DNA of 29,642 nucleotides from Candidatus Peribacteria bacterium (GTDB lineage Bacteria > Patescibacteriota > Gracilibacteria > UBA1369 > GCA-2718715): NCBI GenBank assembly GCA_943349385.1, contig CALQZM010000002.1, forward strand, positions 1 to 29,642, given 5' to 3'. Positions 12,706 through 21,884 of the stretch are shown here, piece by piece. The stretch's first letter is position 1; every line of letters starts with the position of its first letter. A program made the translations under genes and the position numbers. Under the pieces are notes generated by a model. It saw only the letters and a program-made list of their open reading frames with translations, was not told where the DNA came from and did not search any database.

Positions 12706-14862
12706 TTACTGTACGGTAATTATATCTTTAAATGTACTAATGTTGCTTCCGGAATCACTTATTTCAAGTTCAACTTCGTATTCGCCAGGTTCAGTAAATG
12801 TGTAGTCTGGGCGACGTTCGTTACTAACTCCTAGAGTGTCAAATTTCCAGCTATAAGAGGAAATTGTACCAGTAGAACATTGTGGATTAAAACTTACTGT
12901 CATTGGAGCAGGGCCAACCTTACGGCTAACAGTGTAGCAAGACTTAAGCGGTGTCGAAGTTACTATAATAGTAATATTAGCTGTCGATGTTTTATTGGTA
13001 GCTGTAATTGCTGTACCTGTTACTGTAAAAGTTCCTACGCTATTAAATTTGTGAGTTACAATAGGCCCTTCAGTTAATAAAGGTGTACCGTCACCAAAAT
13101 TCCATCTAAAAGTTACAATACTTTCATTTTCTGGGACTCTTGTAGCGGTAGCATCAAAAGTAACAGACAAGGGTACAATTCCGTTTACTGGATTTGCACT
13201 AATTTGAGCCTCTAAGGAGGATCCTTTAATTGAAACTTTTTGGACTACTTTTGCAGTTTTGTTATCTGTGGATGCTATAGTCAAAACTGTATCGAAATCC
13301 CCAGATTTAGTATAAACATGTTCAACTTGTTGCCCATTGGCATCGATAGTTCCATCGTTATCAAAATCCCATTTATAATCAACTATATCAGCTCCACTTG
13401 AAGATCCAGCATCGTAACTAACTCGTAACGGGGCAGTTCCAGTAATAATTCCATTCGCAGGTGCAGCTGGAGTTGCTACAATTTTTGCAAATAATCCAGA
13501 AGGGGAGTTACTAACTGTATAATTTTTGGTATACACTCTAGTATTTCCGGCGTCATCAGTAAGAGTTAGACTTAATTCATAAACACCTTCTCTATCGTAA
13601 GTTTGAGTAACTTTTTTACCTACGCCAGTTTTACCGTTCCCAAAATTCCATTCGTATTTAACAATTGTGCCTTCTGCACTTGTACTCATTGAAGCGTCAA
13701 ATTGGTAAGCTCGGCTCGGTGTTAAAACCGCATCTTCAGGATAATTTTTGATTTCGGCTATAATAATTTGGTCACTTTTTACAGTTACTGTGTTGTCTTC
13801 GGTGTTTGATTCACCATTATTGTCAGTAACTTTTAAAGTTACATTATAGGCACCAACATCTTTAAAAGTGTAACTTGTTTTGACACCTTCGGCATCAAAA
13901 ATTCCATCTTCATTGAAATCCCATTCGTAATTTACGATTTGTCCATCAGGATCTTTACTCATCGATGCGTCAAATTCTACTTCTAAAGGTGCTTGACCTT
14001 GATCAGGCGAAAATTTGAAACTTGCAAATACTTGTTCGTTTTCAATACTTACAACTTTGGTAAATTGAGATTCTTGAATTTCTGAATTTGGATTATTAAT
14101 GTCTTGGTAACTTACTTTAAGGGTTACTGTATAAATTCCAGAGGCTGGTTTCGAAGTGAAAGTATGGGTCACAGTTTCACCTGTAGCTACTTCTGAATCA
14201 CCAAAGCTCCAGTTATAACTAATAATTTTATATTTAGTAGTATCGATAGGAACATTCTCAGCTCCAAAAATTATGCTTACCGGAGCAGTTAATCCTGTAG
14301 TTTCAACCGGATTCGTAGTAATTAAACTAGCAACGCTTTCTGTTTTACTAGTAAGTGAATTAATTGAAAATACTAACCCAGCTGTACCAATACTTAAGGC
14401 TAAGATTCCGGCAGCAGTAATTAATAGGAATTTCTTTTTGATTATCGATTCAGTTTTTGGCGTATTCATTACTTTAAAAACTCCAGCTAAGGTTGCAATT
14501 AGTCCTCCCATTGTTAGGAATCCAAAGAGCATAGCAAGTGCCAGGAATATTATACTATTTAATAAATCACCAGTTGTTGCTAAAGGATTGTTGTCACCCC
14601 CGCTTAAAACTAAAAATGCAGATGAAGTTAATAGTAAAATAACAATTCCAATAAAACCTAGGGCAATAAAAACTAATCTATTTGGCCCTTTTTTTAAGGC
14701 TTGAGTAGCATCTTTTACTTTAGCAGTTCCAGACATAACTGTAGCATTAGTTTCGAATCCACCTTGTGAGTTTATTTGATTATCATTGTCTACTGCCATT
14801 GCTTCAATTGAAATTGGAGGGGGAGTAAATCCGTTTTTATTTTTATCGTTTTCCATATTCAT
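12706..14862 (-). CDS. PKD-repeat protein with three N-terminal membrane helices
   Basis: A 718-residue protein. A polar N-terminus of about 60 residues is followed by helices at about 63-86, 103-130 and 144-167, which place the rest outside the cell. From about residue 190 to the end there are six PKD-type immunoglobulin-like repeats. Each shows the Y-x-W-x-F-G/D signature (SYNWSFGDSEVATGE, YEWDFNEDGIFDAEG, YEWNFGNGKTG, YKWDFDNDGTIDANG, FRWNFGDGTPLL, YSWKFDTLG) and ends with a 'G.Y.V.L.V.D' strand. PKD repeats are rigid extracellular spacers for adhesion or protein and glycan binding. It starts 12 bases after the 1142-aa PKD gene and ends before a strong terminator, so it closes that operon. 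There is no catalytic domain. Confidence 0.88.
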   Translation of the reverse strand: MNMENDKNKNGFTPPPISIEAMAVDNDNQINSQGGFETNATVMSGTAKVKDATQALKKGPNRLVFIALGFIGIVILLLTSSAFLVLSGGDNNPLATTGDLLNSIIFLALAMLFGFLTMGGLIATLAGVFKVMNTPKTESIIKKKFLLITAAGILALSIGTAGLVFSINSLTSKTESVASLITTNPVETTGLTAPVSIIFGAENVPIDTTKYKIISYNWSFGDSEVATGETVTHTFTSKPASGIYTVTLKVSYQDINNPNSEIQESQFTKVVSIENEQVFASFKFSPDQGQAPLEVEFDASMSKDPDGQIVNYEWDFNEDGIFDAEGVKTSYTFKDVGAYNVTLKVTDNNGESNTEDNTVTVKSDQIIIAEIKNYPEDAVLTPSRAYQFDASMSTSAEGTIVKYEWNFGNGKTGVGKKVTQTYDREGVYELSLTLTDDAGNTRVYTKNYTVSNSPSGLFAKIVATPAAPANGIITGTAPLRVSYDAGSSSGADIVDYKWDFDNDGTIDANGQQVEHVYTKSGDFDTVLTIASTDNKTAKVVQKVSIKGSSLEAQISANPVNGIVPLSVTFDATATRVPENESIVTFRWNFGDGTPLLTEGPIVTHKFNSVGTFTVTGTAITATNKTSTANITIIVTSTPLKSCYTVSRKVGPAPMTVSFNPQCSTGTISSYSWKFDTLGVSNERRPDYTFTEPGEYEVELEISDSGSNISTFKDIITVQ

Positions 14863-14874
14863 GAATTAGAGATA

Positions 14875-17800
14875 TTAGATTTTAGTTCTAGGTCCTTTTT
14901 TATTATTCTTCAAGATAAATGTACTAAGAATTGATGCTGCAAACAGTATAACAAAATATATAGAGGCAGGTAAGTTATTAACAGGATTATATTTTAGTGC
15001 CGCTTGTAAATCTGCGGCTTCGATTTCGTTGTTATCAAAAACAACGTCGGCTTGGTCTGTGTAAATGTTGCCACTTGCATCTTCAACAGCTATTTGGATT
15101 CTAATTGGTGCCCATTCTTTATTAAATCGTACATCAAACGATCTTAAACTTTGCGATAATACATCAATATCATTGTTTCTAACGCCATCACCTGGACCAT
15201 AATTTCTAAGTGACGGGTTCCCTGAGTTTGTATCGAAATAAATATTTTGATCTAAGATTATTTTGCTAGTGGTAGCAGGTAAGTGGCTAAAATTAAATCG
15301 AATAGTAGGATTTTCTTCGCTTATTCTAATTACGCCAGTACTGGCATCTCGAGCGGGAACAGTTCGTAGAATATCTCTGTATAGATTTGAAGTTTCAGAA
15401 ATACTTATGGTCGATTCTGCGTTGGCAAAAGGATTTGCTTTATCACTTGAGATTTTTTGCACAATTACTTGGCGAGCAATAGTAGCTAAGTTCGATTCTG
15501 AATCTTCGACAGTAAAGTTTACTTCGTAAATTCCAGAACTCGCGTAAGTATGTTTTGGATTTTTTTCAATTGAGTCGGCATCGTTTTTTAGATTACCATC
15601 GCCATCCGAATCCACTAGCGCATTAAAGTCCCATTTATATGATTTAATTGTACCTGCATTAGCGATATCTATTTTAGATTTATCAGTAAACAGTACTTCG
15701 TCATCTTGAGTTACGTATGTGAATGCCGCTATAGGCGGTTCAAGTATGCCATCTACATAAATTTTTCTAGTTTGCGATACTGCAGAGGATCCTTTGTCGT
15801 CGGTTACTCTAAGTCTAATATTATAACCATCACGAGGAGATTTTTTAGTAAAAGTGTGACTTATATTACCTTGTTCAAATTTAGGATTGTTCACAAAGCT
15901 GTTGTCGCCATCAAGGTCGTAAGCCCATTCAATAATTCTACCGTCAGGATCTCTTGATAAGTCGTAAAAATTAATAGTTTCACCAACTCTAATATTGGTT
16001 CTATCAACTCTAAAGTCTACAGTAGGTGGATCGTTTCTTCCGTTTGTAACCTTTACAGTTGTAAAATTACCGTCCTCAAAAAGATCTTTACATTTAACTT
16101 CGTTTTCGTCGCTATCTTCAATGTCGACACAAATTCCGTATTCAACTTCGGCTCCTGCTTCTCCAAAAGTATTTAAGGTTAGTGTTGCTGTTGGTTTAGT
16201 AGATGTTTTTACACCTAGTTCTCGACTTTGGTCACTAATTGGAAAGTAATAGTATCGGTATTTAGTAATTGTACCATCTCTATCACGAGGAGCCACAACT
16301 TCAACATTTACATTTACCGGAGTAGTGTCTTGGTCGCCAACAACTTCGGCAATTATAGTTTGAATTTCAGGTTTAGCTCCAACAACTTTAATTGGAATTA
16401 TTCTAGTGTCAGATTTAGTAACATCTCGATTATCAGTAATCGTTAATCTAACTTCAAAGAATCCAGGAGTTGCCGGTGGAAGATCATTATAAGTATGGGA
16501 AGGTACAATAGCAGTAGAGTAAGCCCGCCCGTCGCCCATGTTCCAACTATAAGATAAATTACTTGAAGTAGCATCTGAATTAACTGAACCAGAAGCATCA
16601 AAACTTATTGCTGTGCCTCGGTAAATTTCGGGCATATCTTCAATATTGGCAACAAACGAACTTCCAATTTTAATTCTAGGAATTGCAACCGGTTTGTCAC
16701 CACCGCCAATAATTATTAAGGCTTTAGCTTCATTGATTTCATTGGCTTTGCTAGCTTTTAAAGTAACTTCATAACTACCAGCTCGAGTATAAGTATGATT
16801 CACGGTAGCTTTACCTGCATTAAATCTTTCTACTTTGGGAGTTGAATTGTCACCAAAATTAACCGATACAGATTCTGCGTTTTGCGATTCAATATCAAAA
16901 GTAAAATTTGATTGTAATCCACCACTATCAACTGATTGTAATTGCGCCGCATAGATTTGAGTGTCGGCAAATTTAACATCTATAACAGTATTTATTACAA
17001 CGTCGCGATTTATAGTAGAGGACTGTCTAAGACTAGGTTCATATTGGTCTTGAACCACTAGTTCAACTTTGTAAGTCCCTTTTCGTTTGAAAATTAATTC
17101 TACTTTTGGATTATCAGTAAATATATTTGGATTATTTACAGCTTCTGCACCAGAAATAATTTCGTAATCAACTCCGGCAGTTGCATTAAAAATTCTCCAA
17201 GAATATTTAAGCGTATCGCCTTCATCTAAGTCGTAACTAGTTGATGCATCTAAAAGTACTAAACTTGGTCTATTAGTTTTTTCTGGGAAAGTCACATCAA
17301 ATAGGGCCGAAGGTTTTTGTGAATTAATAGTAATTACCTGAGTGAAACTATCAGTTTTTCCACCTCCACCACCGTCTACTTGGACTTCAACTGTTACTTT
17401 CTTTTTACCTGGAGCTTTAAACTTATAATCGAAAGTTTCATTTTCAGACGAGAACGATGTTTGCTCAAAATTATCAAGTCCACCAGGACCTTCGTCTTCT
17501 ATTTTCCATTTATAAGCTAAATTTGGACTAACATCACTTCTTGAAGCCGATGCATCAAATTTAAATTCTTCACCCGGAGTTCCAGTTGATTTATCATTTG
17601 CAATAGTCATTCGTGCTACTAAATCAGTAACCCTAATTGTAAATAGTTTTCTATCAATATTACCTTGAGTGTCAGTCACTACCAGTTGAGCGCTAATTGT
17701 TCCTCGCTTATTAAATTTACGAGTAATAGATTTAGCATTTTCAGAAATTGTAGTGCCAGTATCACTAATTGCAAGATCTCCAGAGCTTGGTCTTCCAGAA

Positions 17801-18303
17801 GAATTCCCAGATCCAGTTACCGATAATCCCGTATCATTAAATATCCATTGGTATTTAGTAATTCTTCGTCCATCAGATCCAGACTCAGTATCAGTACCAG
17901 AAGCATCAAATTTAATTCCTGCCTTAGCTTGTTCTAAAGTTACAGAGTACTCGTTAATGTCTACTAGTAAGTTTCCATTTTCATCGTATTCTCTCAAAAT
18001 AGAATCAACACCACCTGTTACAGCTTTTAGTTGGATTTTTGCTTTTGGCGCAGCTACCGAAATTGTTTGGTAAGCAACCCCAGAAACAATATTTTCGCTA
18101 TCACTACTTTTTACAGTAAGTTTAGGCAGGTAGACTCCAGGTCGTTTAAATACACATGATACCGCAGCTTGGGTTAAATCTTCTTGAAAACAAGTTACTG
18201 CATCATCGGTTGCCCCGTTCGCAACATCCCAAGAGAAATTATCTTCGGTAATAGATTGATTAGCAGGATCATAACTTAATGAGGCATCAAAATTAACAAT
18301 CAA
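14875..18303 (-). CDS. Giant PKD-repeat surface protein (downstream part of a frame interrupted by TAA)
   Basis: An extracellular protein of 1142 residues from the only conventional start, a TTG at 18303. It has about nine PKD/Ig-like repeats, with signatures such as FSWDVANGATD, YQWIFNDTGLS, YKWKIEDEGPG, YSWRIFNATAG, YSWNMGDGRAYS, EWAYDLDGDNS and YKWDFNALVDSDGD. A C-terminal helix (PASIYFVILFAASILSTFIL) and NNKKGPRTKI tail anchor it in the membrane. The TTG start would cut the first PKD domain in its first strand and leave no signal peptide. The same frame stays open upstream for 53 codons, up to the TAA of the pilin-like gene, and encodes the missing PKD start. I conclude that the natural product is one protein from 19809 to 14875, or that this is its broken form. 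Confidence 0.82.
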   Translation of the reverse strand: MIVNFDASLSYDPANQSITEDNFSWDVANGATDDAVTCFQEDLTQAAVSCVFKRPGVYLPKLTVKSSDSENIVSGVAYQTISVAAPKAKIQLKAVTGGVDSILREYDENGNLLVDINEYSVTLEQAKAGIKFDASGTDTESGSDGRRITKYQWIFNDTGLSVTGSGNSSGRPSSGDLAISDTGTTISENAKSITRKFNKRGTISAQLVVTDTQGNIDRKLFTIRVTDLVARMTIANDKSTGTPGEEFKFDASASRSDVSPNLAYKWKIEDEGPGGLDNFEQTSFSSENETFDYKFKAPGKKKVTVEVQVDGGGGGKTDSFTQVITINSQKPSALFDVTFPEKTNRPSLVLLDASTSYDLDEGDTLKYSWRIFNATAGVDYEIISGAEAVNNPNIFTDNPKVELIFKRKGTYKVELVVQDQYEPSLRQSSTINRDVVINTVIDVKFADTQIYAAQLQSVDSGGLQSNFTFDIESQNAESVSVNFGDNSTPKVERFNAGKATVNHTYTRAGSYEVTLKASKANEINEAKALIIIGGGDKPVAIPRIKIGSSFVANIEDMPEIYRGTAISFDASGSVNSDATSSNLSYSWNMGDGRAYSTAIVPSHTYNDLPPATPGFFEVRLTITDNRDVTKSDTRIIPIKVVGAKPEIQTIIAEVVGDQDTTPVNVNVEVVAPRDRDGTITKYRYYYFPISDQSRELGVKTSTKPTATLTLNTFGEAGAEVEYGICVDIEDSDENEVKCKDLFEDGNFTTVKVTNGRNDPPTVDFRVDRTNIRVGETINFYDLSRDPDGRIIEWAYDLDGDNSFVNNPKFEQGNISHTFTKKSPRDGYNIRLRVTDDKGSSAVSQTRKIYVDGILEPPIAAFTYVTQDDEVLFTDKSKIDIANAGTIKSYKWDFNALVDSDGDGNLKNDADSIEKNPKHTYASSGIYEVNFTVEDSESNLATIARQVIVQKISSDKANPFANAESTISISETSNLYRDILRTVPARDASTGVIRISEENPTIRFNFSHLPATTSKIILDQNIYFDTNSGNPSLRNYGPGDGVRNNDIDVLSQSLRSFDVRFNKEWAPIRIQIAVEDASGNIYTDQADVVFDNNEIEAADLQAALKYNPVNNLPASIYFVILFAASILSTFILKNNKKGPRTKI

Positions 18304-18465
18304 TGGAGCACTACCAGCTACGGTGTCTGCCCGAATAATTGGGACTGTAAATCTAAGGGTAGTTAAGTATGTATATAATTCTTTTAAAGCATTTATTGAA
18401 TCAGTAATATAGGTTGTCCCGAAAACAGCACTTCCTGCCTCAGCATCAGGTAGGGAATTGCTTTA
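18304..18465 (-). other. In-frame stop plus 53 start-less coding codons joining two ORFs
   Basis: Reading on the reverse strand, the pilin-like ORF ends ...ATC TTT ACC TAA (TAA at 18463-18465). The very same frame continues with AGC AAT TCC CTA CCT for 53 codons without ATG, GTG or TTG until 18303. The encoded stretch includes TTYITDSINALKELYTYLTT and RADTVAGSAPLIVNFDAS, which is the usual opening strand of a PKD domain. This shows that the two flanking ORFs belong to one reading frame. Confidence 0.9.
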
Positions 18466-19809
18466 GGTAAAGATATCTTCATTTTCCACTATCTGAATTT
18501 TCTCAACTGCAATAGTGAATTTGTCATCTTCAGCTAGAATCCCAGTATCTTCAATATTCCTTCTGATATCTTCAAGTCTAGATTTGTATACTTCTACATT
18601 TCTAGTGTAATCTGTTTGAATACCATTTTTGATTAATAAGGTAGTTATTGATTGGTCAAATAATTCGTCAATCAATTTTCCGGAGTCTTCAATGTTAATT
18701 CGTGCAGCTTGGTCAAGGTCTACTATTTCACCAACTTTTGTTACAAAAGCTGCTGTTACCGTGTCATTTCCTTGGGCACAATCTTCGTAGCCAGATAAGA
18801 CCGATCTTTCTTCTGGTGGTAGAGAACAGTTATATTCCATTCTTACTGCACTTGAAGTCCCCAAGTTTTCATTGAAAAACCCTTCAATTCCTCTAGATAT
18901 ATCATCAAGGGCATTAAGTAAATTATTTTCACCAATGGTATTGTTTAGTTCTTGAATTTTTTCACCTTGAATTAATTGATTTACCGCAACAATACTTGGA
19001 TCAATTAGATTGTTTAAAATATAGTTTGCAGCAAGGTAAGTGTCTGAAGTAAATCCAGCCTGTGATCTAATAGTTTGTAATTCATTTTTTAAATATTGTA
19101 AGTAGTCTAAGAAGTCAGACCTTTTAGTCCATTGATTTGGTTGGTAGTTAGTTAATTTATTAGCTTTTTGAGCCAATTCGTAACTTTTTTGATAACTTTT
19201 CAGTAAATCATTAGTGATTTTTTTAACTTCTTCGGCAGCAGAATTAAAATTCGCAAGTTGAGCTCGGTTTGTTCCGTCAGGGCCTGAGCCTCTTACCCCA
19301 GCTTGTTGTCGAATATTTGTTCCGTCGCCGCCTGGTGCTTGTAGGATTGTATTTACAATGGCGTATGAAGCAAAAATTATTAGAATCCCGATTAAAGCAT
19401 AAGTAATTCCTTTTTTAGCTTCTCCTGCTTGGTCTTCGCTTCCGTTACTTGTTACATATTTAAATCCAGAGTAAACAATTATTAGTACCGCTATTAGTCC
19501 TAAGAAGCCTAGAGCAAAGTTGGTAATATTCTTAGCAAAGGTCTTAATGTCTGTTGCTTCAGTTAAACTTTCGTCGTAACCCGCTGTGTCTGGAGCCTCA
19601 AGTCCACCTTGGAATTCCGTAAATGAACTAAAAGAATTGCTACAGTCTAAGAACCCGGCAAACTCACCAGAAAGACCGTTACAAAAATCTGCTTGAGCTT
19701 GAACTACTGCTCCTGCATTAATAAAACTTAATACTAGTCCACAAATTAATATAGTGGCTAAACTCCTTTTTATGTAGGACTGTGCTTTTGAAATGTACTT
19801 ATTTTGCAT
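18463..19809 (-). CDS. T4SS-pilin-like membrane protein with long external region (upstream part of interrupted frame)
   Basis: 448 residues from the ATG at 19809. A longer frame to 19863 is excluded because the promoter lies on it. An N-terminal signal sequence (about 14-41, ending AVVQAQA) is followed by a pilin-like two-helix unit at about residues 87-157: NITNFALGFLGLIAVLIIVYSGFKYVTSNG, a charged turn with SEDQAGEAKK, and GITYALIGILIIFASYAIVNTIL. This is the VirB2/TrbC-like 'T4SS pilin' pattern common in CPR genomes. Residues 190-448 are mostly helical and polar, with a Cys pair in YNCSLPPEERSVLSGYEDC. The frame is interrupted by TAA at 18463 and continues into the PKD protein. It follows two genes with triplicated pilin-like units. 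It has its own strong promoter. Function in secretion or adhesion is inferred. Confidence 0.75.
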   Translation of the reverse strand: MQNKYISKAQSYIKRSLATILICGLVLSFINAGAVVQAQADFCNGLSGEFAGFLDCSNSFSSFTEFQGGLEAPDTAGYDESLTEATDIKTFAKNITNFALGFLGLIAVLIIVYSGFKYVTSNGSEDQAGEAKKGITYALIGILIIFASYAIVNTILQAPGGDGTNIRQQAGVRGSGPDGTNRAQLANFNSAAEEVKKITNDLLKSYQKSYELAQKANKLTNYQPNQWTKRSDFLDYLQYLKNELQTIRSQAGFTSDTYLAANYILNNLIDPSIVAVNQLIQGEKIQELNNTIGENNLLNALDDISRGIEGFFNENLGTSSAVRMEYNCSLPPEERSVLSGYEDCAQGNDTVTAAFVTKVGEIVDLDQAARINIEDSGKLIDELFDQSITTLLIKNGIQTDYTRNVEVYKSRLEDIRRNIEDTGILAEDDKFTIAVEKIQIVENEDIFT

Positions 19810-19834
19810 ATGCGTACTTAAAATAAATCTTATT

Positions 19835-19863
19835 ATTATAACACAAGATTCTAAAAGTATCAA
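19835..19863 (-). promoter_or_regulatory. Strong extended -10 promoter of the pilin-PKD frame
   Basis: Reverse strand TTGATA (19858-19863), a 17-base spacer ending in TGT and consensus TATAAT (19835-19840). The leader to the ATG at 19809 is about 19 bases. The promoter begins 16 bases after the stop of the preceding gene, so the PKD part of the cluster can be expressed separately. Confidence 0.82.
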
Positions 19864-19878
19864 TTATACAGGCTATAT

Positions 19879-20919
19879 CTAAGGCAGTGTGTCAAGTTGG
19901 TTTCTTATGATTGCTGGGGAGTCTGTAGAGTCAAGTTGAACAAAGGTGTTTACGATACCAAAAGCACCTGCTGCAAGTAAAATTCCAATAATCCCACCTA
20001 TGAAAATTCGCTTCACATCTTCGGATTTGTCTTCGAGCGTTCCAGAAGTAACATATAGGTATCCTCCGTAAATAAAACTTAAAAAGGATGCAAATGCTAT
20101 AAATCCAGATATAAAGTTAGTTAACATTACAAATAGTTTTTTACCGTTATCGACACTAAAGGTTGTTCCTCCGTTTACGAAGAAAATATCTTTAACTACA
20201 AATTCAGACAAGGCCACCAACATTAATCCGGCAGAGGCCCATATAATTTGTCTTTTTAAATTAGTTAATTGTTCTTCGTCACCTGCATTGGTAACGACTC
20301 TAAACCCAGCATATACCAACATTAAAACAGCTATAGATGCCAGTGCCGCAGAAATTAAATTGTAAATACCCCTTATTTCACCTGCACCGGCAAGTGCAAA
20401 CTGCTTGGCCGCAGTAGTACTCTCTAAAAAGTTGTTTCTGCCTATATCGAAAACATTCGTAAAGAAGAATTCTAAACCAATTATTATAACCACAGCAATT
20501 ACTGCATATAATAGTTGGTCTTTAACTTTACCATATTCTTCTTCTGATTTATCGGATCCTGCCGTAATAAGTTTAATAATGGAAATTGTAATAATAAATA
20601 CGGCAACTGCCCCAATAGCATATTTTACAATATCAATAATAGTATAAATTAAACCAGTAAGACTGTCTAAACCTGGCTCATTAATAGCGTTTTTATTGCT
20701 TTGCCCTGAAAATGATCTAAATCCGCTTTCTTTTTGAAACTTTTCAAGTACCTTTACCGTTGAATCATTTAAAAATCCGTCTCTATCAGTTTTAACTTCG
20801 GCCGCACCAGTAGCGCCTTTTGCAAGGTCATCGACCCCAGCTGCTTGGGCAAAAGTTGTTGCAACTAATAAATTACAGCTAAGTATCCCCATTAAAATTA
20901 GTACTGTTAGTTTTTTCAT
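19879..20919 (-). CDS. Membrane protein with three tandem pilin-like two-helix units (346 aa)
   Basis: Residues 1-26 are a signal peptide (MKKLTVLILMGILSCNLLVA, cleavage after AQA), then a polar segment. Three similar two-helix units follow at about 88-158, 184-247 and 262-328. Each has helix, small loop with an acidic-basic cluster (ITAGSDKSEEEYGKVK; VVTNAGDEEQLTNLKR; VTSGTLEDKSEDVKR), then a second helix. Each unit resembles the single unit of VirB2/TrbC-like T4SS pilins, so the gene looks like an internal triplication. A short polar C-terminus ends it. It is 2 bases downstream of a gene with the same architecture. It could be a scaffold, channel or pilin-like subunit; no enzyme motif is present. 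Confidence 0.72.
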   Translation of the reverse strand: MKKLTVLILMGILSCNLLVATTFAQAAGVDDLAKGATGAAEVKTDRDGFLNDSTVKVLEKFQKESGFRSFSGQSNKNAINEPGLDSLTGLIYTIIDIVKYAIGAVAVFIITISIIKLITAGSDKSEEEYGKVKDQLLYAVIAVVIIIGLEFFFTNVFDIGRNNFLESTTAAKQFALAGAGEIRGIYNLISAALASIAVLMLVYAGFRVVTNAGDEEQLTNLKRQIIWASAGLMLVALSEFVVKDIFFVNGGTTFSVDNGKKLFVMLTNFISGFIAFASFLSFIYGGYLYVTSGTLEDKSEDVKRIFIGGIIGILLAAGAFGIVNTFVQLDSTDSPAIIRNQLDTLP

Positions 20920-20921
20920 AA

Positions 20922-21860
20922 TTATAGTCTACCGGTTATTATAGTTGAAACAATTCCAAAAGCGCCAAAAATAAATACAATTCCAATTAAAGAAGACGTC
21001 ATCATTTTTTTGGCGGTACCTTGTTGCTCTTCGTCACCAAAGGCAAATACATACATTGCACCACCTGCCACAAAAGTTAGTATTGCAACAGGACCAACCC
21101 AACTAACTATAAAGTTTGTAAAACTAACTAGTTCAGTGATTCCTTGTCCTAAATCGATAGTTATATCTTCACCAGGGGAGTCAATTTTATAAAATACATT
21201 TCTAATAAATGTGTCTACGAATAGTAAGACAAAAAGTCCTCCTAAGATATATATAATATTTTTTTTGTTTTTACCAACTTCATCTTCTTGATCACTTGTT
21301 GTTACTAATTTAAGTCCAGTTATAACTAACATTAAAATAGCTACTGAACCAAGCATATATTTTATAAATGTAATAACAATCCGTATTGTATTGTCGAATA
21401 TTTGTATCCGTTCTTTTAGTTCACCTCGCTTGCCTAATAGTCCACCTCCTGATAAGTCAAATATCTTGGCTAAATCTCCCGATAGCGCTATTATTGCAAA
21501 TCCTACTACAGCATATAAAATTATTGATTTGGCTTTAGTTGAGGCTTCTTCTTTGTCTTCGGAAACTATTAATTGTACTGCACCGGTAAGGCCTAACAAA
21601 ATTGCCACAGCCGCCAGTAGTATTCGACCTCGTCCTACAACTTTACCAACAACACTTTCTGTTTTTTCAAGAGCTGTATCACCTTTACCTACTACGAAAG
21701 TTTTTTTATAAGCATCTTCAGGTAGTGGAATAATTTGAGCGAGTCCAGTTGCTATTGTTCCAGGTAAAAAGCCTAAATTGGCCCAAAGTAATAAGGCAAC
21801 TAGACTTAATTTAAAGCATCTTTTTGATCCGGACTTTAGTATTCTAGCAAGATTTAGCAC
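20922..21860 (-). CDS. Membrane protein with three tandem pilin-like two-helix units (312 aa)
   Basis: The start is a GTG at 21858-21860, the first start codon after the promoter at 21885-21890. An N-terminal helix (about 15-42) may be a signal or anchor. Three two-helix units follow at about 70-135, 155-225 and 243-309, with loops LIVSEDKEEASTKAKS, LVTTSDQEDEVGKNKKN and VFAFGDEEQQGTAKKM between helices. The loops match the G-[DS]-[DE]-[EQ]-x(4-6)-K-K turn of CPR T4SS-pilin-like proteins. The protein ends right after the last helix (IITGRL). It is the first gene of the reverse-strand cluster and divergent from secE. An exact role cannot be read; a membrane assembly with the 346-aa neighbour is likely. 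Confidence 0.72.
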   Translation of the reverse strand: MLNLARILKSGSKRCFKLSLVALLLWANLGFLPGTIATGLAQIIPLPEDAYKKTFVVGKGDTALEKTESVVGKVVGRGRILLAAVAILLGLTGAVQLIVSEDKEEASTKAKSIILYAVVGFAIIALSGDLAKIFDLSGGGLLGKRGELKERIQIFDNTIRIVITFIKYMLGSVAILMLVITGLKLVTTSDQEDEVGKNKKNIIYILGGLFVLLFVDTFIRNVFYKIDSPGEDITIDLGQGITELVSFTNFIVSWVGPVAILTFVAGGAMYVFAFGDEEQQGTAKKMMTSSLIGIVFIFGAFGIVSTIITGRL

Positions 21861-21884
21861 TCTTAAGACTTAAATAATCCTATT

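Noticed and set aside
14273..14704. 143-codon forward ORF opposite the 718-aa PKD protein
   Set aside because: Antisense to its transmembrane part; hydrophobic residues arise from complementarity. No promoter.
14700..14750. 'N-A-T-V-M-S-G' near the N-terminus of the 718-aa PKD protein as another copy of the VMxSG tail motif
   Set aside because: It is at the cytoplasmic N-terminus, lacks GDTGP and a following helix, and is too short to separate from chance.
18463..18465. Genetic-code change as the reason for the in-frame TAA
   Set aside because: Known CPR recoding concerns UGA as glycine, not UAA. Many other genes here end in TAA at sensible places, and maf ends in TGA.
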